DNA of 9,116 nucleotides from Nitrospirota bacterium (GCA_004296865.1 SCVQ01000148.1:1-9116); one strand, 5' to 3'. Shown: positions 1 to 7,075, numbered from the stretch's first letter. A program made the numbers and translations. The notes: generated by a model from the letters alone, not told the origin.

Positions 1-143
1 AGGAAGGCGTTCGACGGCCAGCTGTTCGGGATGAGCCCCTCGAAGATGTAGCCGAGGACCTTCTCCATCGGCAGGTAGATGCGCCCGTTCGGCGAGAAAA
101 TCAGGCCGTATTCGTTCTCGAGGCCGAAAATTCGTTGCTGCAT
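1..143 (-). CDS. pafA: Pup-protein ligase PafA, N-terminal fragment (cut by window edge)
   Basis: PafA joins the C-terminal glutamate of Pup (or a Pup-like tag) to substrate lysines using ATP, marking proteins for the proteasome. Only the first 47 residues are in the window. They open with MQQRIFGLENEYG, matching the glutamine-synthetase-like ligase start in which Glu9 helps bind Mg-ATP; the mycobacterial enzyme has the same Glu at residue 9, which favours the ATG at 143. Two in-frame upstream ATGs, at 182 and 209, would add 13 or 22 residues. No strong Shine-Dalgarno precedes any of them; the nearest purine stretch (GGACAGGA, about 153-160) is partly inside a hairpin. The gene is last in the operon, 104 bp after prcA. 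The separate Dop paralogue at 1821-3302 carries the Dop-specific loop, so this copy is the ligase. Confidence 0.9.
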   Translation of the reverse strand, partial: MQQRIFGLENEYGLIFSPNGRIYLPMEKVLGYIFEGLIPNSWPSNAF

Positions 144-157
144 GGGGATATGACGAT

Positions 158-197
158 CCTGTCCGTGGGATGCCTTCAGCATACACTCCCACACAGG
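158..197 (-). other. Imperfect hairpin in the prcA-pafA spacer
   Basis: Reading the minus strand, CCTGT and GTGGG pair with CCCAC and ACAGG, with two unpaired G on the 3' side. After a five-base bulge (AGTGT), ATGC pairs with GCAT around a TGAAG loop. That is 14 base pairs in 40 nt, ending 14 nt before the pafA ATG at 143. No U-tract follows on the minus strand, so it does not look like an intrinsic terminator. It covers the only Shine-Dalgarno-like purines and an alternative in-frame ATG. A role in pafA translation or mRNA processing is inference. Confidence 0.55.
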
Positions 198-247
198 GTT
201 CTTCAACATCGGAGCGGGATTTCGCGGCGGGGTGAAGCCGCCCGGAA

Positions 248-931
248 TCAGGCAAGAAACTGGCTGGACTCGGCGGATGCGATACGGCGGAATTTGCGCC
301 CCGGGCGACCGCGATCCAGCGCGGCAATCTCAAGCCCCTCAAGGGGCAGCTTCTGGTTGGTGACGTTCTCCAAGGCCGCCACGCAGAGCACCAGCGCGTC
401 CTTCAAGCTCGGCAGACCGTTCTTGTACCGCTCCTTGAGAAACACCTGGAGCGCCTCTGCACGGCCTCCGATGGCGGCAAACCCCCGTTCATCGAAGATG
501 CTGCCGTCAAAGGAAATACGATAGAGTTCGTTCGCCCCCCCCTGCGCCCCGACCTGTGCGACCAGAATCTCCACCTCCAACGGCTTCAACTCCTGGCTGA
601 AGATGGTGCCCAGGGCCTGCGAATAGCCGTTCGCCAGGGATCGGGCCGTCACATCCTCCCGACTATACATGTACCCCTTCAGGTCGGCGTGCCGGATGCC
701 GGACTTGCGCAAGTTCTCAAATTCGCTGTACTTGCCGGCGCCGGAAAAGGCGATGTTGTCGTAGATCTCGGAAATCTTGTAGAGCGAGGCGCTGGGGTTG
801 TCGGCGACCATCAAAACGCCGTCGGCGTACTCCATCGCAATGATGGACCGGCCCTTGGCGATGCCCTTCTTGGCATACTCCGCCTTGTCCTGCATCATCT
901 GTTCGGGAGACACGTAGTAGGGCAACGGCAT
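248..931 (-). CDS. prcA: 20S proteasome alpha subunit PrcA
   Basis: This is the alpha subunit of the bacterial 20S proteasome; it forms the outer heptameric rings that gate the chamber and receive Mpa. The 227-residue protein starts MPLPYYVSPEQMMQDKAEYA and continues KKGIAKGRSIIAMEYADGVL, the typical PrcA N-terminal gate and first helix. It lacks the N-terminal catalytic Thr of beta subunits. SEIYDNIAFSGAGKYSEFENLR and the ELYRISFDGS segment also match PrcA, and the length is close to actinobacterial homologues. The ATG is two bases after the prcB stop (TAG-CC-ATG), with a GGGGAG ribosome site inside the prcB end, so the two subunits are probably translationally coupled for balanced assembly. 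Confidence 0.97.
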   Translation of the reverse strand: MPLPYYVSPEQMMQDKAEYAKKGIAKGRSIIAMEYADGVLMVADNPSASLYKISEIYDNIAFSGAGKYSEFENLRKSGIRHADLKGYMYSREDVTARSLANGYSQALGTIFSQELKPLEVEILVAQVGAQGGANELYRISFDGSIFDERGFAAIGGRAEALQVFLKERYKNGLPSLKDALVLCVAALENVTNQKLPLEGLEIAALDRGRPGRKFRRIASAESSQFLA

Positions 932-933
932 GG

Positions 934-1761
934 CTAGGCTCCCCTCTTGCGCAGGTCGATCAGGGCGGTGTAAAGCGTTGCGATGCGTGATTCGACGACG
1001 TCCGTGATGCCGGCGAGGCCGACCAGCTTGGCCGTCGGATAGATCCCCCGCACCAAATCTGGCCCGCCGGTGCCGACGTCCTCCTCGGCCGCGTTGTAGA
1101 GCGCGCGCAACGCGATCTGGAGCGCCTCCTCTTCGGAGAGGTTTTTTCGAAAATGCTCTTTCATCGTGTTCCGTGCATCCTTGCCGCCGGAACCGATCGA
1201 ATGATAGTCCGACTCCTCATAGCGACCGCCGGTGATGTCGTATTTGTAAATGCGCCCCTCCGCCCGCTTGAGATCGTACCCGACGTAAATCGGCAACACG
1301 ACCAACCCCTGAAACACCATCGGGAGATTGGCCTTGACCATCTGGCCGAGCTTGTTGGCCTTACCTTCACAGGAGAGCTGCACCCCTTCCAGCTTTTCAT
1401 AATGCTCCAGTTCGGTCTGAAAGAGTTTCGCCATCTCGATGCAAGGGCCCGCGGCGCCGGCGATCGCCATCGCCGAGTGTTCGTCGATTTTGAAGACCTT
1501 CTCCATGCGACGACCGGCGATCTGATAGCCCTCGGTCGCCCGTCGGTCCCCCGCGATCAACACGCCGCCCTGGTACTTGATCGCTAAGACCGTGGTGCCG
1601 TGCGTCACCGGCGGCACGTGGCTCCCCCGGCTCTCCTCGAATCCCGTGGACGAGCCACCGGAGGCCGAGCCCAAGCCCTTGCCGGCCGGAGCCAAATCCG
1701 GCCGCTGCTGCACGAGGTAGTCGAAAAAGCTCGATCCGTAGTTGTCGGGCAATAGCGGCAC
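934..1761 (-). CDS. prcB: 20S proteasome beta subunit PrcB (Ntn hydrolase, with propeptide)
   Basis: This is the catalytic beta subunit of the 20S core, 275 residues with a GTG start and GGAG placed 9 nt upstream. The propeptide is residues 1-55; it includes SFFDYLVQQRPDLAPA, resembling the mycobacterial PrcB propeptide helix, followed by a Gly/Ser-rich stretch. Autoprocessing should occur at HG/TTVLAIK, exposing Thr56 (codon at 1594-1596) as the nucleophile. In mature numbering Asp17 (AGDRR) and Lys33 (MEKVFK), the other catalytic residues of the Thr protease, are both present. HYEKLEG, SIGSGG and GGPDLVRGIYPTA are further family segments. It follows dop by 59 bp and is nearly fused to prcA. 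The unusual feature is upstream: the tag gene expected between dop and prcB is absent. Confidence 0.97.
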   Translation of the reverse strand: MPLLPDNYGSSFFDYLVQQRPDLAPAGKGLGSASGGSSTGFEESRGSHVPPVTHGTTVLAIKYQGGVLIAGDRRATEGYQIAGRRMEKVFKIDEHSAMAIAGAAGPCIEMAKLFQTELEHYEKLEGVQLSCEGKANKLGQMVKANLPMVFQGLVVLPIYVGYDLKRAEGRIYKYDITGGRYEESDYHSIGSGGKDARNTMKEHFRKNLSEEEALQIALRALYNAAEEDVGTGGPDLVRGIYPTAKLVGLAGITDVVESRIATLYTALIDLRKRGA

Positions 1762-1820
1762 AGTTCGTTTCTCCTTCAGTCAGTCCGGCACGGCCGGGGC
1801 AGATGGCAAAGGGAATGGAC

Positions 1821-3302
1821 TCACGCGGTCAGCTTGGCCAGCAAGGACTCCGCCGAGTCGGACCCTTCCAGGAGCTCGCGCGTGAGGGACTCGGTCCCGC
1901 GCAACGGCTCCATCAACGGGATCCTCTTGATCGTGGTATTCCCCACGTCGAACAGCACCGACGTCCAGCTCCCCGCATAGATCTGCCGGGAAAACTTCTT
2001 GAGGCAATGGCCCCGGAAATAGGCTCTCGTGCCGGTCGGCGGCATGTGCACCGCCTTGGCAATCTCACTGTCCTGGACGAGCCGGTCGATCAGGTTGCTG
2101 CGCTCCAGCGTGTAATACAACCCCTTCTCCGGCCGGACGTCATGATACTGGAGATCCATCAGCGCAACCCGGGGATCAGTCCACCCGCAGCCTTTGCGGT
2201 CCATGTAAGACCGCATCATCTGCCGCTTGGCCACCCAATCCAGGTCGCGCACCAGCAACATGGGGTCCTGTTCCAACTTGTCCAGCACTTCCTCCCACCG
2301 CACCAGGACATCCTTGGTGACCTGCGCCAGTTCATGGCAGGCAAAATAGTCCATGGCGGTTTTCAGGTAGGCGCGTTGGATGCCGATGGCGGAGGTGGCA
2401 CGGCCGTCGGCCAGCTTCAGCTGGCGCTTCATCTCCAGATCGCGCGAAACCTCCTTGATCGCCCGCACCGGATCGTCCAACTCCAGTTTCGGGAACTCCA
2501 CGCCGGCCTCGACCATCTCCAGCACGATCGCCAGCGTGCCGACTTTCAGATAAGTCGGCAACTCGGCCATGTTGGCGTCGCCGACGATGACGTGGAGCCG
2601 GCGGTACTTCGTCGGGTCGGCGTGTGGCTCGTCGCGGGTGTTGATGATGGGACGCTTGACCATCGTGTTCAGGTCCACCAGGCACTCAAAGAAGTCGGCG
2701 CGCTGGGAGATCTGATAGTCCGCAGGTTTCCCCTGGTTCTCCGATCCGACCTTGCCGGACCCCGCGTAGATTTGCCGCGTCACCAGGAACGGCACCAGCG
2801 CCTGCACGATCCGCTCGAAAGGGACGGAACGGGCCACGAGGTAATTCTCGTGGTAGCCGTAACTGTTGTCCTTCCCGTCCGAGTTGTTCTTATATAGGAG
2901 AAACTGTTCTCCGCCGCGATCCCGCGCCAAGGCCTGCAGACAATCGGCCATGACCCGCTCGCCGGCCCGCTCGAAGGCGACCAGTTCGCGGGCATTCGTA
3001 CATTCCGGGGTGGAGTATTCGGGATGGGCGCCGTCCACGTAGAGACGGCCGCCGTTGGCGAGCAGCCGGTTCAGGAGGCGGTTGTAGTCGGGCCCCGGCC
3101 GTTCCCGTTCGCCTTCCGCTTCGAACCCGCGGGCATCCAGCAGCGGGTTCTCGTTCTCATAGTCCCACATGGCCTGTGGGGACGGCAGGGCCGGGTAGTG
3201 TCCGATCAATTGAATGGAATTGGAGACAGGATCGAGGGCGCCCGCCTCACGCGCCGCAATGCCGAACTCTGTTTCCGTTCCCAATACGCGCGAAAAAAGC
3301 AT
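1821..3302 (-). CDS. dop: Pup deamidase/depupylase Dop
   Basis: Dop deamidates the C-terminal Gln of Pup to Glu and removes Pup from tagged proteins; it is a paralogue of PafA in the carboxylate-amine ligase fold. The 493-residue protein begins MLFSRVLGTETEFG, with Glu10 and Glu12 in the Mg-ATP-binding strand. LYVDGAHPEYSTPEC holds Asp90, equivalent to the catalytic Asp of the family. WDYENENPLLDARGF (about 46-60) matches the Dop-loop insertion absent from PafA, which is the main reason for calling Dop rather than ligase. NTRDEPHAD, YRRLHVIVGDANM and the Trp-Thr-Asp segment near 374-376 are other conserved blocks. The ATG at 3302 follows a G-rich purine stretch and lies 23 bp after the mpa stop. 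If no Gln-ending tag exists here, its deamidase activity may be dispensable, leaving depupylation; that is inference. Confidence 0.95.
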   Translation of the reverse strand: MLFSRVLGTETEFGIAAREAGALDPVSNSIQLIGHYPALPSPQAMWDYENENPLLDARGFEAEGERERPGPDYNRLLNRLLANGGRLYVDGAHPEYSTPECTNARELVAFERAGERVMADCLQALARDRGGEQFLLYKNNSDGKDNSYGYHENYLVARSVPFERIVQALVPFLVTRQIYAGSGKVGSENQGKPADYQISQRADFFECLVDLNTMVKRPIINTRDEPHADPTKYRRLHVIVGDANMAELPTYLKVGTLAIVLEMVEAGVEFPKLELDDPVRAIKEVSRDLEMKRQLKLADGRATSAIGIQRAYLKTAMDYFACHELAQVTKDVLVRWEEVLDKLEQDPMLLVRDLDWVAKRQMMRSYMDRKGCGWTDPRVALMDLQYHDVRPEKGLYYTLERSNLIDRLVQDSEIAKAVHMPPTGTRAYFRGHCLKKFSRQIYAGSWTSVLFDVGNTTIKRIPLMEPLRGTESLTRELLEGSDSAESLLAKLTA

Positions 3303-3325
3303 CGCCCCCCGCTTCCCACCCCGGG

Positions 3326-5095
3326 TTAGAAATAATGGCCGGTGCTGATCGTTTCGATCCGTCTGGATTCGGTGGAACTGGCCGTGATGGTCCTGACGTG
3401 GACGATTTTCTCGCCTTTCTTCCCGGCGATCTTGGCCCAGTCGTCCGGGTTCGTCGTATTCGGCAGGTCTTCATGCTCCTTGAATTCGTCCCGGGTCGCC
3501 TGGAGAAAGTCGTCCGACTTGAGCCCCTTCTCCTGGGACGCGATCGTGCGTTTGATGGCGAATTTCTTGGCCCGCGACACGATGCCTTCGATCAAGGCGC
3601 CGCTGGCAAAGTCCTTGAAGTAGAGAATCTCTTTCTCGCCGCTCACGTAAGTAACCTCGAGGAATTTGTTCTCCTCGGACATGGCATACATGCCCTCGAC
3701 CGTCAGGCCGATGAGCCGGTCGACCAAGGCTGCGCGATCCCCACTGTGGCGTTCGACTTCCTCGGCGGCAAAGGGGAGGTCCGTGGTGATGTATTTGGCA
3801 AAAATCTCGCGCGCGGCAGGCGCATCGGGCCGCGAAATCTTGATCTTGATATCCAGCCGTCCGGTCCGGAGCACGGCGGGGTCGATCAGGTCCTGCCGAT
3901 TGCTGGCTCCGATTACGATCACGTTCCGCAGCCGCTCCACCCCGTCGATTTCGGACAGGAATTGCGGGACGATGGTCGACTCGATGTCGGAGGAGATGCC
4001 GCTGCCGCGGGTTCGGAACAGCGCGTCCATTTCATCGAAGAACACAATGACCGGATTGCCGTCGGCGGCCCGTTCCTTAGCCTTCTTGAAGACTTCCCGG
4101 ACCTGCCGCTCGGACTCCCCAACATATTTGTTCAGCAACTCGGGACCTTTGACGTGGAGAAAGAAGCTGCGGATCTGCTTGCCGGTGAGATGGCCGAGCT
4201 TCTTGGCGATCGAGTTGGCGACGGCCTTGGCGATCAAGGTTTTGCCGCAGCCAGGCGGGCCGTAGAGCAGCACCCCCTTGGGGGGACTCAGCTTGTGCTC
4301 GGCGAACAGTTGCGGGTGAAGGAACGGCAACTCGACCGCATCGCGAACCTGCTCGATCTCCTTGGCCAGCCCGCCGATGTGGTCGTAGTCGACGTCCGGC
4401 ACTTCTTCCAAGACCAATTCCTCCGCTTCGGACTTCGGCAGCTTCTCGATGACGTAGCCGGACCGCGGGTCGTAGAGCAAATGATCCCCGGCGCTGAGCC
4501 GTTCCAGGAGCAGCGGCTCGCCGAGTTCCGCGACTTTTTCCTCGTCGAAATGCAAGGTGATGAGCGCGCGCCGGCCTTCCAACAGGTCCTTCAACCGCAC
4601 CACTTCCCCCTGCCCGTCGAACCCGCGGGACTCGATGACGTTGAACGCCTCGTTGAGAACCACCTCCTGCCCCTTGCGCAAGGCCTTCGCCTTGATGGCC
4701 GGGTGCAGATTCACCTTCATTTTGCGGCCCGAGACGTAGACATTGGCCGTCGAGTCGGCGTTGAGGCTGGAAAAGATGGCATAGGTGGACGGCGGCGCGG
4801 TGAGCTTTTCCACTTCCGCACGCAAGGCCTCGATCTGCGCCTTGGCCGCCTGGAGCGTGGCGGAGAGTTTCTCGTTTTGCTTGTGGGCCTGTTCGAATTG
4901 GTAGCGCGATTGATGGAGCTGGCGGAGTTCCTCCTCCATCGCCTGGATTTGGAGACGGAGTTTGTCCGCTTCGCGATCGGGGTCGTCGCTTTTCCTCACG
5001 GCAGGCCCCTCTGCGTCCGACAACCGTTCGGTGAGCTTTTTAACGGAATCGCGGAGCGTGGTGAGCCGACCTGGACTCCTCTTTGACTCAGCCAT
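3326..5095 (-). CDS. mpa: Proteasome-activating AAA ATPase Mpa/ARC
   Basis: This is the hexameric AAA unfoldase that recognises pupylated proteins and threads them into the 20S core. The 589 residues (mycobacterial Mpa has 609) show, in order: an N-terminal coiled coil (about 40-98) that would bind the tag; an OB-fold region (about 101-235); and the AAA module from YDHIGGL (237). Within it are Walker A GPPGCGKT (279-286), the pore-loop region HVKGPELLNKYVGE (314-327), Walker B VIVFFDEMDA (349-358) and the Arg-finger segment DPAVLRTGRLD (405-415). The protein ends GHYF, a penultimate-Tyr docking motif like the one Mpa uses to bind the proteasome. ATG 5095 was chosen because AAGGGG lies about 9 nt upstream, the coiled coil follows at the normal distance, and longer in-frame extensions run through the promoter into thiE. 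It is the first gene of the proteasome operon. Confidence 0.97.
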   Translation of the reverse strand: MAESKRSPGRLTTLRDSVKKLTERLSDAEGPAVRKSDDPDREADKLRLQIQAMEEELRQLHQSRYQFEQAHKQNEKLSATLQAAKAQIEALRAEVEKLTAPPSTYAIFSSLNADSTANVYVSGRKMKVNLHPAIKAKALRKGQEVVLNEAFNVIESRGFDGQGEVVRLKDLLEGRRALITLHFDEEKVAELGEPLLLERLSAGDHLLYDPRSGYVIEKLPKSEAEELVLEEVPDVDYDHIGGLAKEIEQVRDAVELPFLHPQLFAEHKLSPPKGVLLYGPPGCGKTLIAKAVANSIAKKLGHLTGKQIRSFFLHVKGPELLNKYVGESERQVREVFKKAKERAADGNPVIVFFDEMDALFRTRGSGISSDIESTIVPQFLSEIDGVERLRNVIVIGASNRQDLIDPAVLRTGRLDIKIKISRPDAPAAREIFAKYITTDLPFAAEEVERHSGDRAALVDRLIGLTVEGMYAMSEENKFLEVTYVSGEKEILYFKDFASGALIEGIVSRAKKFAIKRTIASQEKGLKSDDFLQATRDEFKEHEDLPNTTNPDDWAKIAGKKGEKIVHVRTITASSTESRRIETISTGHYF

Positions 5096-5156
5096 CGTGT
5101 TGCACCCCTTGATCGTTCGGCAATCTCGACGGAACTGAAGGCCCAAGCTTGCGGGA

Positions 5157-5185
5157 ATTCTATCACCGACCTCCCGGGTGGTCAA
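5157..5185 (-). promoter_or_regulatory. Sigma-70-type promoter of the mpa-dop-prcB-prcA-pafA operon
   Basis: On the minus strand, TTGACC (5180-5185) and TAGAAT (5157-5162) are separated by exactly 17 bp; each matches the -35/-10 consensus at five of six positions. Transcription would start near 5150, giving a leader of about 55 nt before the mpa ATG. An 8-bp palindrome, CAAGCTTG (5144-5151), sits at the predicted start point and could be an operator, though such a short palindrome may be chance. No other equally good promoter was seen within the operon, so one transcript is likely. Confidence 0.7.
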
Positions 5186-5235
5186 CTCTCGCGCACGCTT
5201 CCGCCGCGTCGGCGAGGCCTTCGCGCAATCCTCCG

Positions 5236-5895
5236 CTATCGCCCTGCGCGCGACGCGACGATCGCGTCGAGCAGTTCCCCTGTGGCAGCCGCCACGCCCG
5301 GAGCGGACAGGATCGATGAGATCACGGCTACGCCGAACGCCCCCGCCCGCCGCACCTCGCCGGCGCGCGCCGCCGTGATGCCGCCGATCGCCAGCACCGG
5401 AATCCGGCATCGTCGGGCGGCCTCCTCGATCGGCCGGAGACCGATCGGGAGGCCATAGCGCCGCTTCGACGGCGTCTCATAAACCGGCCCCAACACCGCA
5501 AAGTCCGCGCCCTCGCATGCGGCCTTGACGGCCTCGTCAACCGAATGGGCGGAGAACCCGATCAGGTGGTCAGGGCCGAGCAGCCGCCGCACCACCGCCA
5601 CCGGCAAGCTGTCTGAACGTAAGTGCACGCCGTCGGCCTCGACGGCCATGGCGATGTCGAGCCGGTCGTTGATGAGCAGCTTGGCTCCGTGCTCGCGCGT
5701 CAACGCACGCACGTCGCGTGCCAGTTCCAAGAGGGCTCTGGTCGGAAGGTCCTTTTCTCGTAGCTGCACGAGGCGCAGCCCGGCCCCCAGGGCCTCGCGC
5801 AAGAGGGCGACAAGCGGACGGCCCGCGGTCTGATGGCGATCGGTGACGAGGTAGAGAGCGCAATCAACGGGAGGCAGGGCCCCGCGCCGCGTCAT
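5236..5895 (-). CDS. thiE: Thiamine-phosphate synthase ThiE
   Basis: ThiE condenses HMP pyrimidine diphosphate with thiazole phosphate to give thiamine phosphate. With ATG 5895 the protein has 219 residues. Its TIM-barrel motifs appear in order: DCALYLVTDR (11-20), QLREKDLP (44-51, diphosphate-binding Arg and Lys), LLINDRLD (73-80, Asn-Asp pair), ADGVHLRSDSLP (87-98), GFSAHS (113-118), GPVYETPSK (136-144) and AIGGIT (169-174). HLRSDS replaces the common HLGQED form, a mild deviation also tolerated in TenI-like relatives, so a TenI-type role is a lesser alternative. A GTG at 5940 would add 15 residues, but these would be translated from a CGTCA-rich degenerate repeat and neither start has a clear ribosome site. 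I prefer 5895 because the fold then begins at the usual distance. It is the last gene of thiSGE. Confidence 0.88.
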   Translation of the reverse strand: MTRRGALPPVDCALYLVTDRHQTAGRPLVALLREALGAGLRLVQLREKDLPTRALLELARDVRALTREHGAKLLINDRLDIAMAVEADGVHLRSDSLPVAVVRRLLGPDHLIGFSAHSVDEAVKAACEGADFAVLGPVYETPSKRRYGLPIGLRPIEEAARRCRIPVLAIGGITAARAGEVRRAGAFGVAVISSILSAPGVAAATGELLDAIVASRAGR

Positions 5896-5948
5896 TCGTG
5901 AAGCGTCGTTCGTCAGATCGTCTGGCGCGTCACGCGTCACATTTCACG
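5890..5948. repeat. Degenerate CGTCA(C) repeat at the thiG-thiE junction
   Basis: The plus strand carries CGTCA at 5890, 5911, 5928 and 5935, plus the related CGTCG (5904) and TTTCACG (5942-5948). CGTGAA (5896-5901) and TTCACG (5943-5948) are inverted copies at the two ends. The tract fills the space between the thiG stop and the ThiE fold and looks like an intergenic repeat rather than conserved coding sequence. Whether it recurs in the genome cannot be seen here. Confidence 0.4.
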
Positions 5949-5952
5949 CGGC

Positions 5953-6726
5953 TTACAGCATCCCTTCAATCGGGCTGCTGGCGGTGGCGTAGAGTTTCCT
6001 GGGAATGCGTCCCGCTTTGAATGCCAAGCGGCCCGCATCCACGGCGTACCTCATGGCTTCGGCCATCATGATCGGATCTTGTGCGCCTGCGATGGCCGTA
6101 TTCATCAGCACCGCGTCGGCGCCCAATTCCATCGCCAGCGCCGCATCGGAAGCGGTCCCGACCCCCGCATCCACAATGATCGGCACCTTCACGGTTTCCA
6201 GGATGATCTTGAGGTTGTAGGGATTGCGGATGCCGAGCCCGGACCCGATCGGCGCCGCCAGCGGCATCACGGCCGGGCACCCGATATCCACCAGCTTCTT
6301 GGCCACAATGGGATCGTCGTTCGTATAGGGCAGGACGACGAACCCTTCCTTGATGAGAATCTTGGCCGCTTCGATCAGCCCGGCCGTGTCCGGAAAGAGC
6401 GTCCGCTCGTCGCCGATCACTTCCAACTTGACGAGATCGGACACACCCGCCGCACGGGCCAGCCGCGCATAGCGCACGGCATCCTCCACCGTATAGCAGC
6501 CCGCCGTGTTGGGAAGGATCGTGTACTTCTTCGGGTCCAGATAGTCGAGGAGATTCTCCTTCGAGCGGTCGGTGATATTCACCCGCCGGACGGCCACCGT
6601 CACCACATCCGCACCGGATGCTTCGATGGCCTTCTTCGTCTCGACGAAATCCTTGTATTTGCCGGTCCCGACCCAGAGACGGGACTTGAATTCGCGGCCT
6701 GCGATGATCAACTGATCATTATTCAT
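5953..6726 (-). CDS. thiG: Thiazole synthase ThiG
   Basis: ThiG builds the thiazole phosphate ring from 1-deoxyxylulose 5-phosphate, ThiS thiocarboxylate and a glycine-derived imine. The 257 residues cover the whole family length. [11 protein letters not shown] places Lys100 at the Schiff-base position (near residue 96 in Bacillus). [67 protein letters not shown] and [10 protein letters not shown] are the conserved blocks. The ATG overlaps the thiS stop in an ATGA junction (6723-6726), and AGGGA inside the thiS end serves as its ribosome site, so the two partners are translationally coupled. No ThiF or ThiH/ThiO gene is nearby; those activities must be encoded elsewhere. Confidence 0.97.
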   Translation of the reverse strand: MNNDQLIIAGREFKSRLWVGTGKYKDFVETKKAIEASGADVVTVAVRRVNITDRSKENLLDYLDPKKYTILPNTAGCYTVEDAVRYARLARAAGVSDLVKLEVIGDERTLFPDTAGLIEAAKILIKEGFVVLPYTNDDPIVAKKLVDIGCPAVMPLAAPIGSGLGIRNPYNLKIILETVKVPIIVDAGVGTASDAALAMELGADAVLMNTAIAGAQDPIMMAEAMRYAVDAGRLAFKAGRIPRKLYATASSPIEGML

Positions 6727-6953
6727 GATACGTCCCTATATTGATCGGCGGGCTGCCCGCCACCGATGAAGCTGATGATCTCGATTCGATCCCCCTCTCG
6801 CAAGCTCCGCTGAGCGAAGGCTCCCTTGTCCAGAATTTCACGATTCACTTCCACGGCCACACGATCCGGCTTGACGTCCAGTTCGCGTAACAGGTCCGCC
6901 ACCGTCGTGTCGGCCTTGAACTCTCGAGATTCCCCGTTCACCAGGATTTGCAT
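6723..6953 (-). CDS. thiS: Sulfur carrier ThiS with a C-terminal extension
   Basis: ThiS is a beta-grasp ubiquitin-like protein; its C-terminal Gly-Gly is adenylated by ThiF and converted to a thiocarboxylate that feeds ThiG. The 76 residues start [12 protein letters not shown] and contain [10 protein letters not shown] and [10 protein letters not shown], then [12 protein letters not shown], all typical. Normally the protein ends at Gly-Gly; here GGG (64-66) is followed by [10 protein letters not shown] before the stop. The first extra codon is CAG, one transition from TAG, so read-through of a lost stop is one explanation; proteolytic trimming is another. ATG 6953 is the only ATG start before an in-frame TAG, and it has no clear Shine-Dalgarno, consistent with a very short leader. 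It is the first gene of thiSGE. Confidence 0.92.
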   Translation of the reverse strand: MQILVNGESREFKADTTVADLLRELDVKPDRVAVEVNREILDKGAFAQRSLREGDRIEIISFIGGGQPADQYRDVS

Positions 6954-6970
6954 AGGGCAATGCTACTTGC

Positions 6971-7000
6971 ATCCTACGGGACGCTGAAAGCCCCTGTCAA
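6971..7000 (-). promoter_or_regulatory. Sigma-70-type promoter of thiSGE
   Basis: On the minus strand a perfect TTGACA (6995-7000) is followed after 18 bp by TAGGAT (6971-6976; four of six positions match the -10 consensus). The predicted start, near 6964, leaves only about ten untranslated bases before the thiS ATG, so no TPP riboswitch fits in the leader. Confidence 0.6.
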
Positions 7001-7075
7001 TAAACGCCCGAGTGCCCTAGCAGTGCAGGCCTGTCCCTTGCTACCATAAGTCCGATTCACACAGAAAGGCTCCTG

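Noticed and set aside
1780..2007. 75-codon minus-strand ORF as a candidate for the missing tag gene
   Set aside because: It lies within dop in another frame, is Arg/Val-rich, and does not end in the Gly-Gly-Gln/Glu or RYRQ-type tail of Pup or UBact.
1803..2897. 364-codon open frame opposite dop
   Set aside because: Antisense to clearly recognisable Dop catalytic motifs; low-complexity His/Arg/Leu-rich product without family signals.
3176..5086. 636-codon open frame on the plus strand opposite mpa
   Set aside because: It is the antisense shadow of a GC-rich, strongly conserved AAA ATPase gene; its translation shows no recognisable motifs.
5096..5410. 105-residue N-terminal extension of Mpa
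   Set aside because: It would overlap thiE in another frame and span the promoter; the Arg/Gly-rich translation lacks Mpa features, and ATG 5095 has a good ribosome site.
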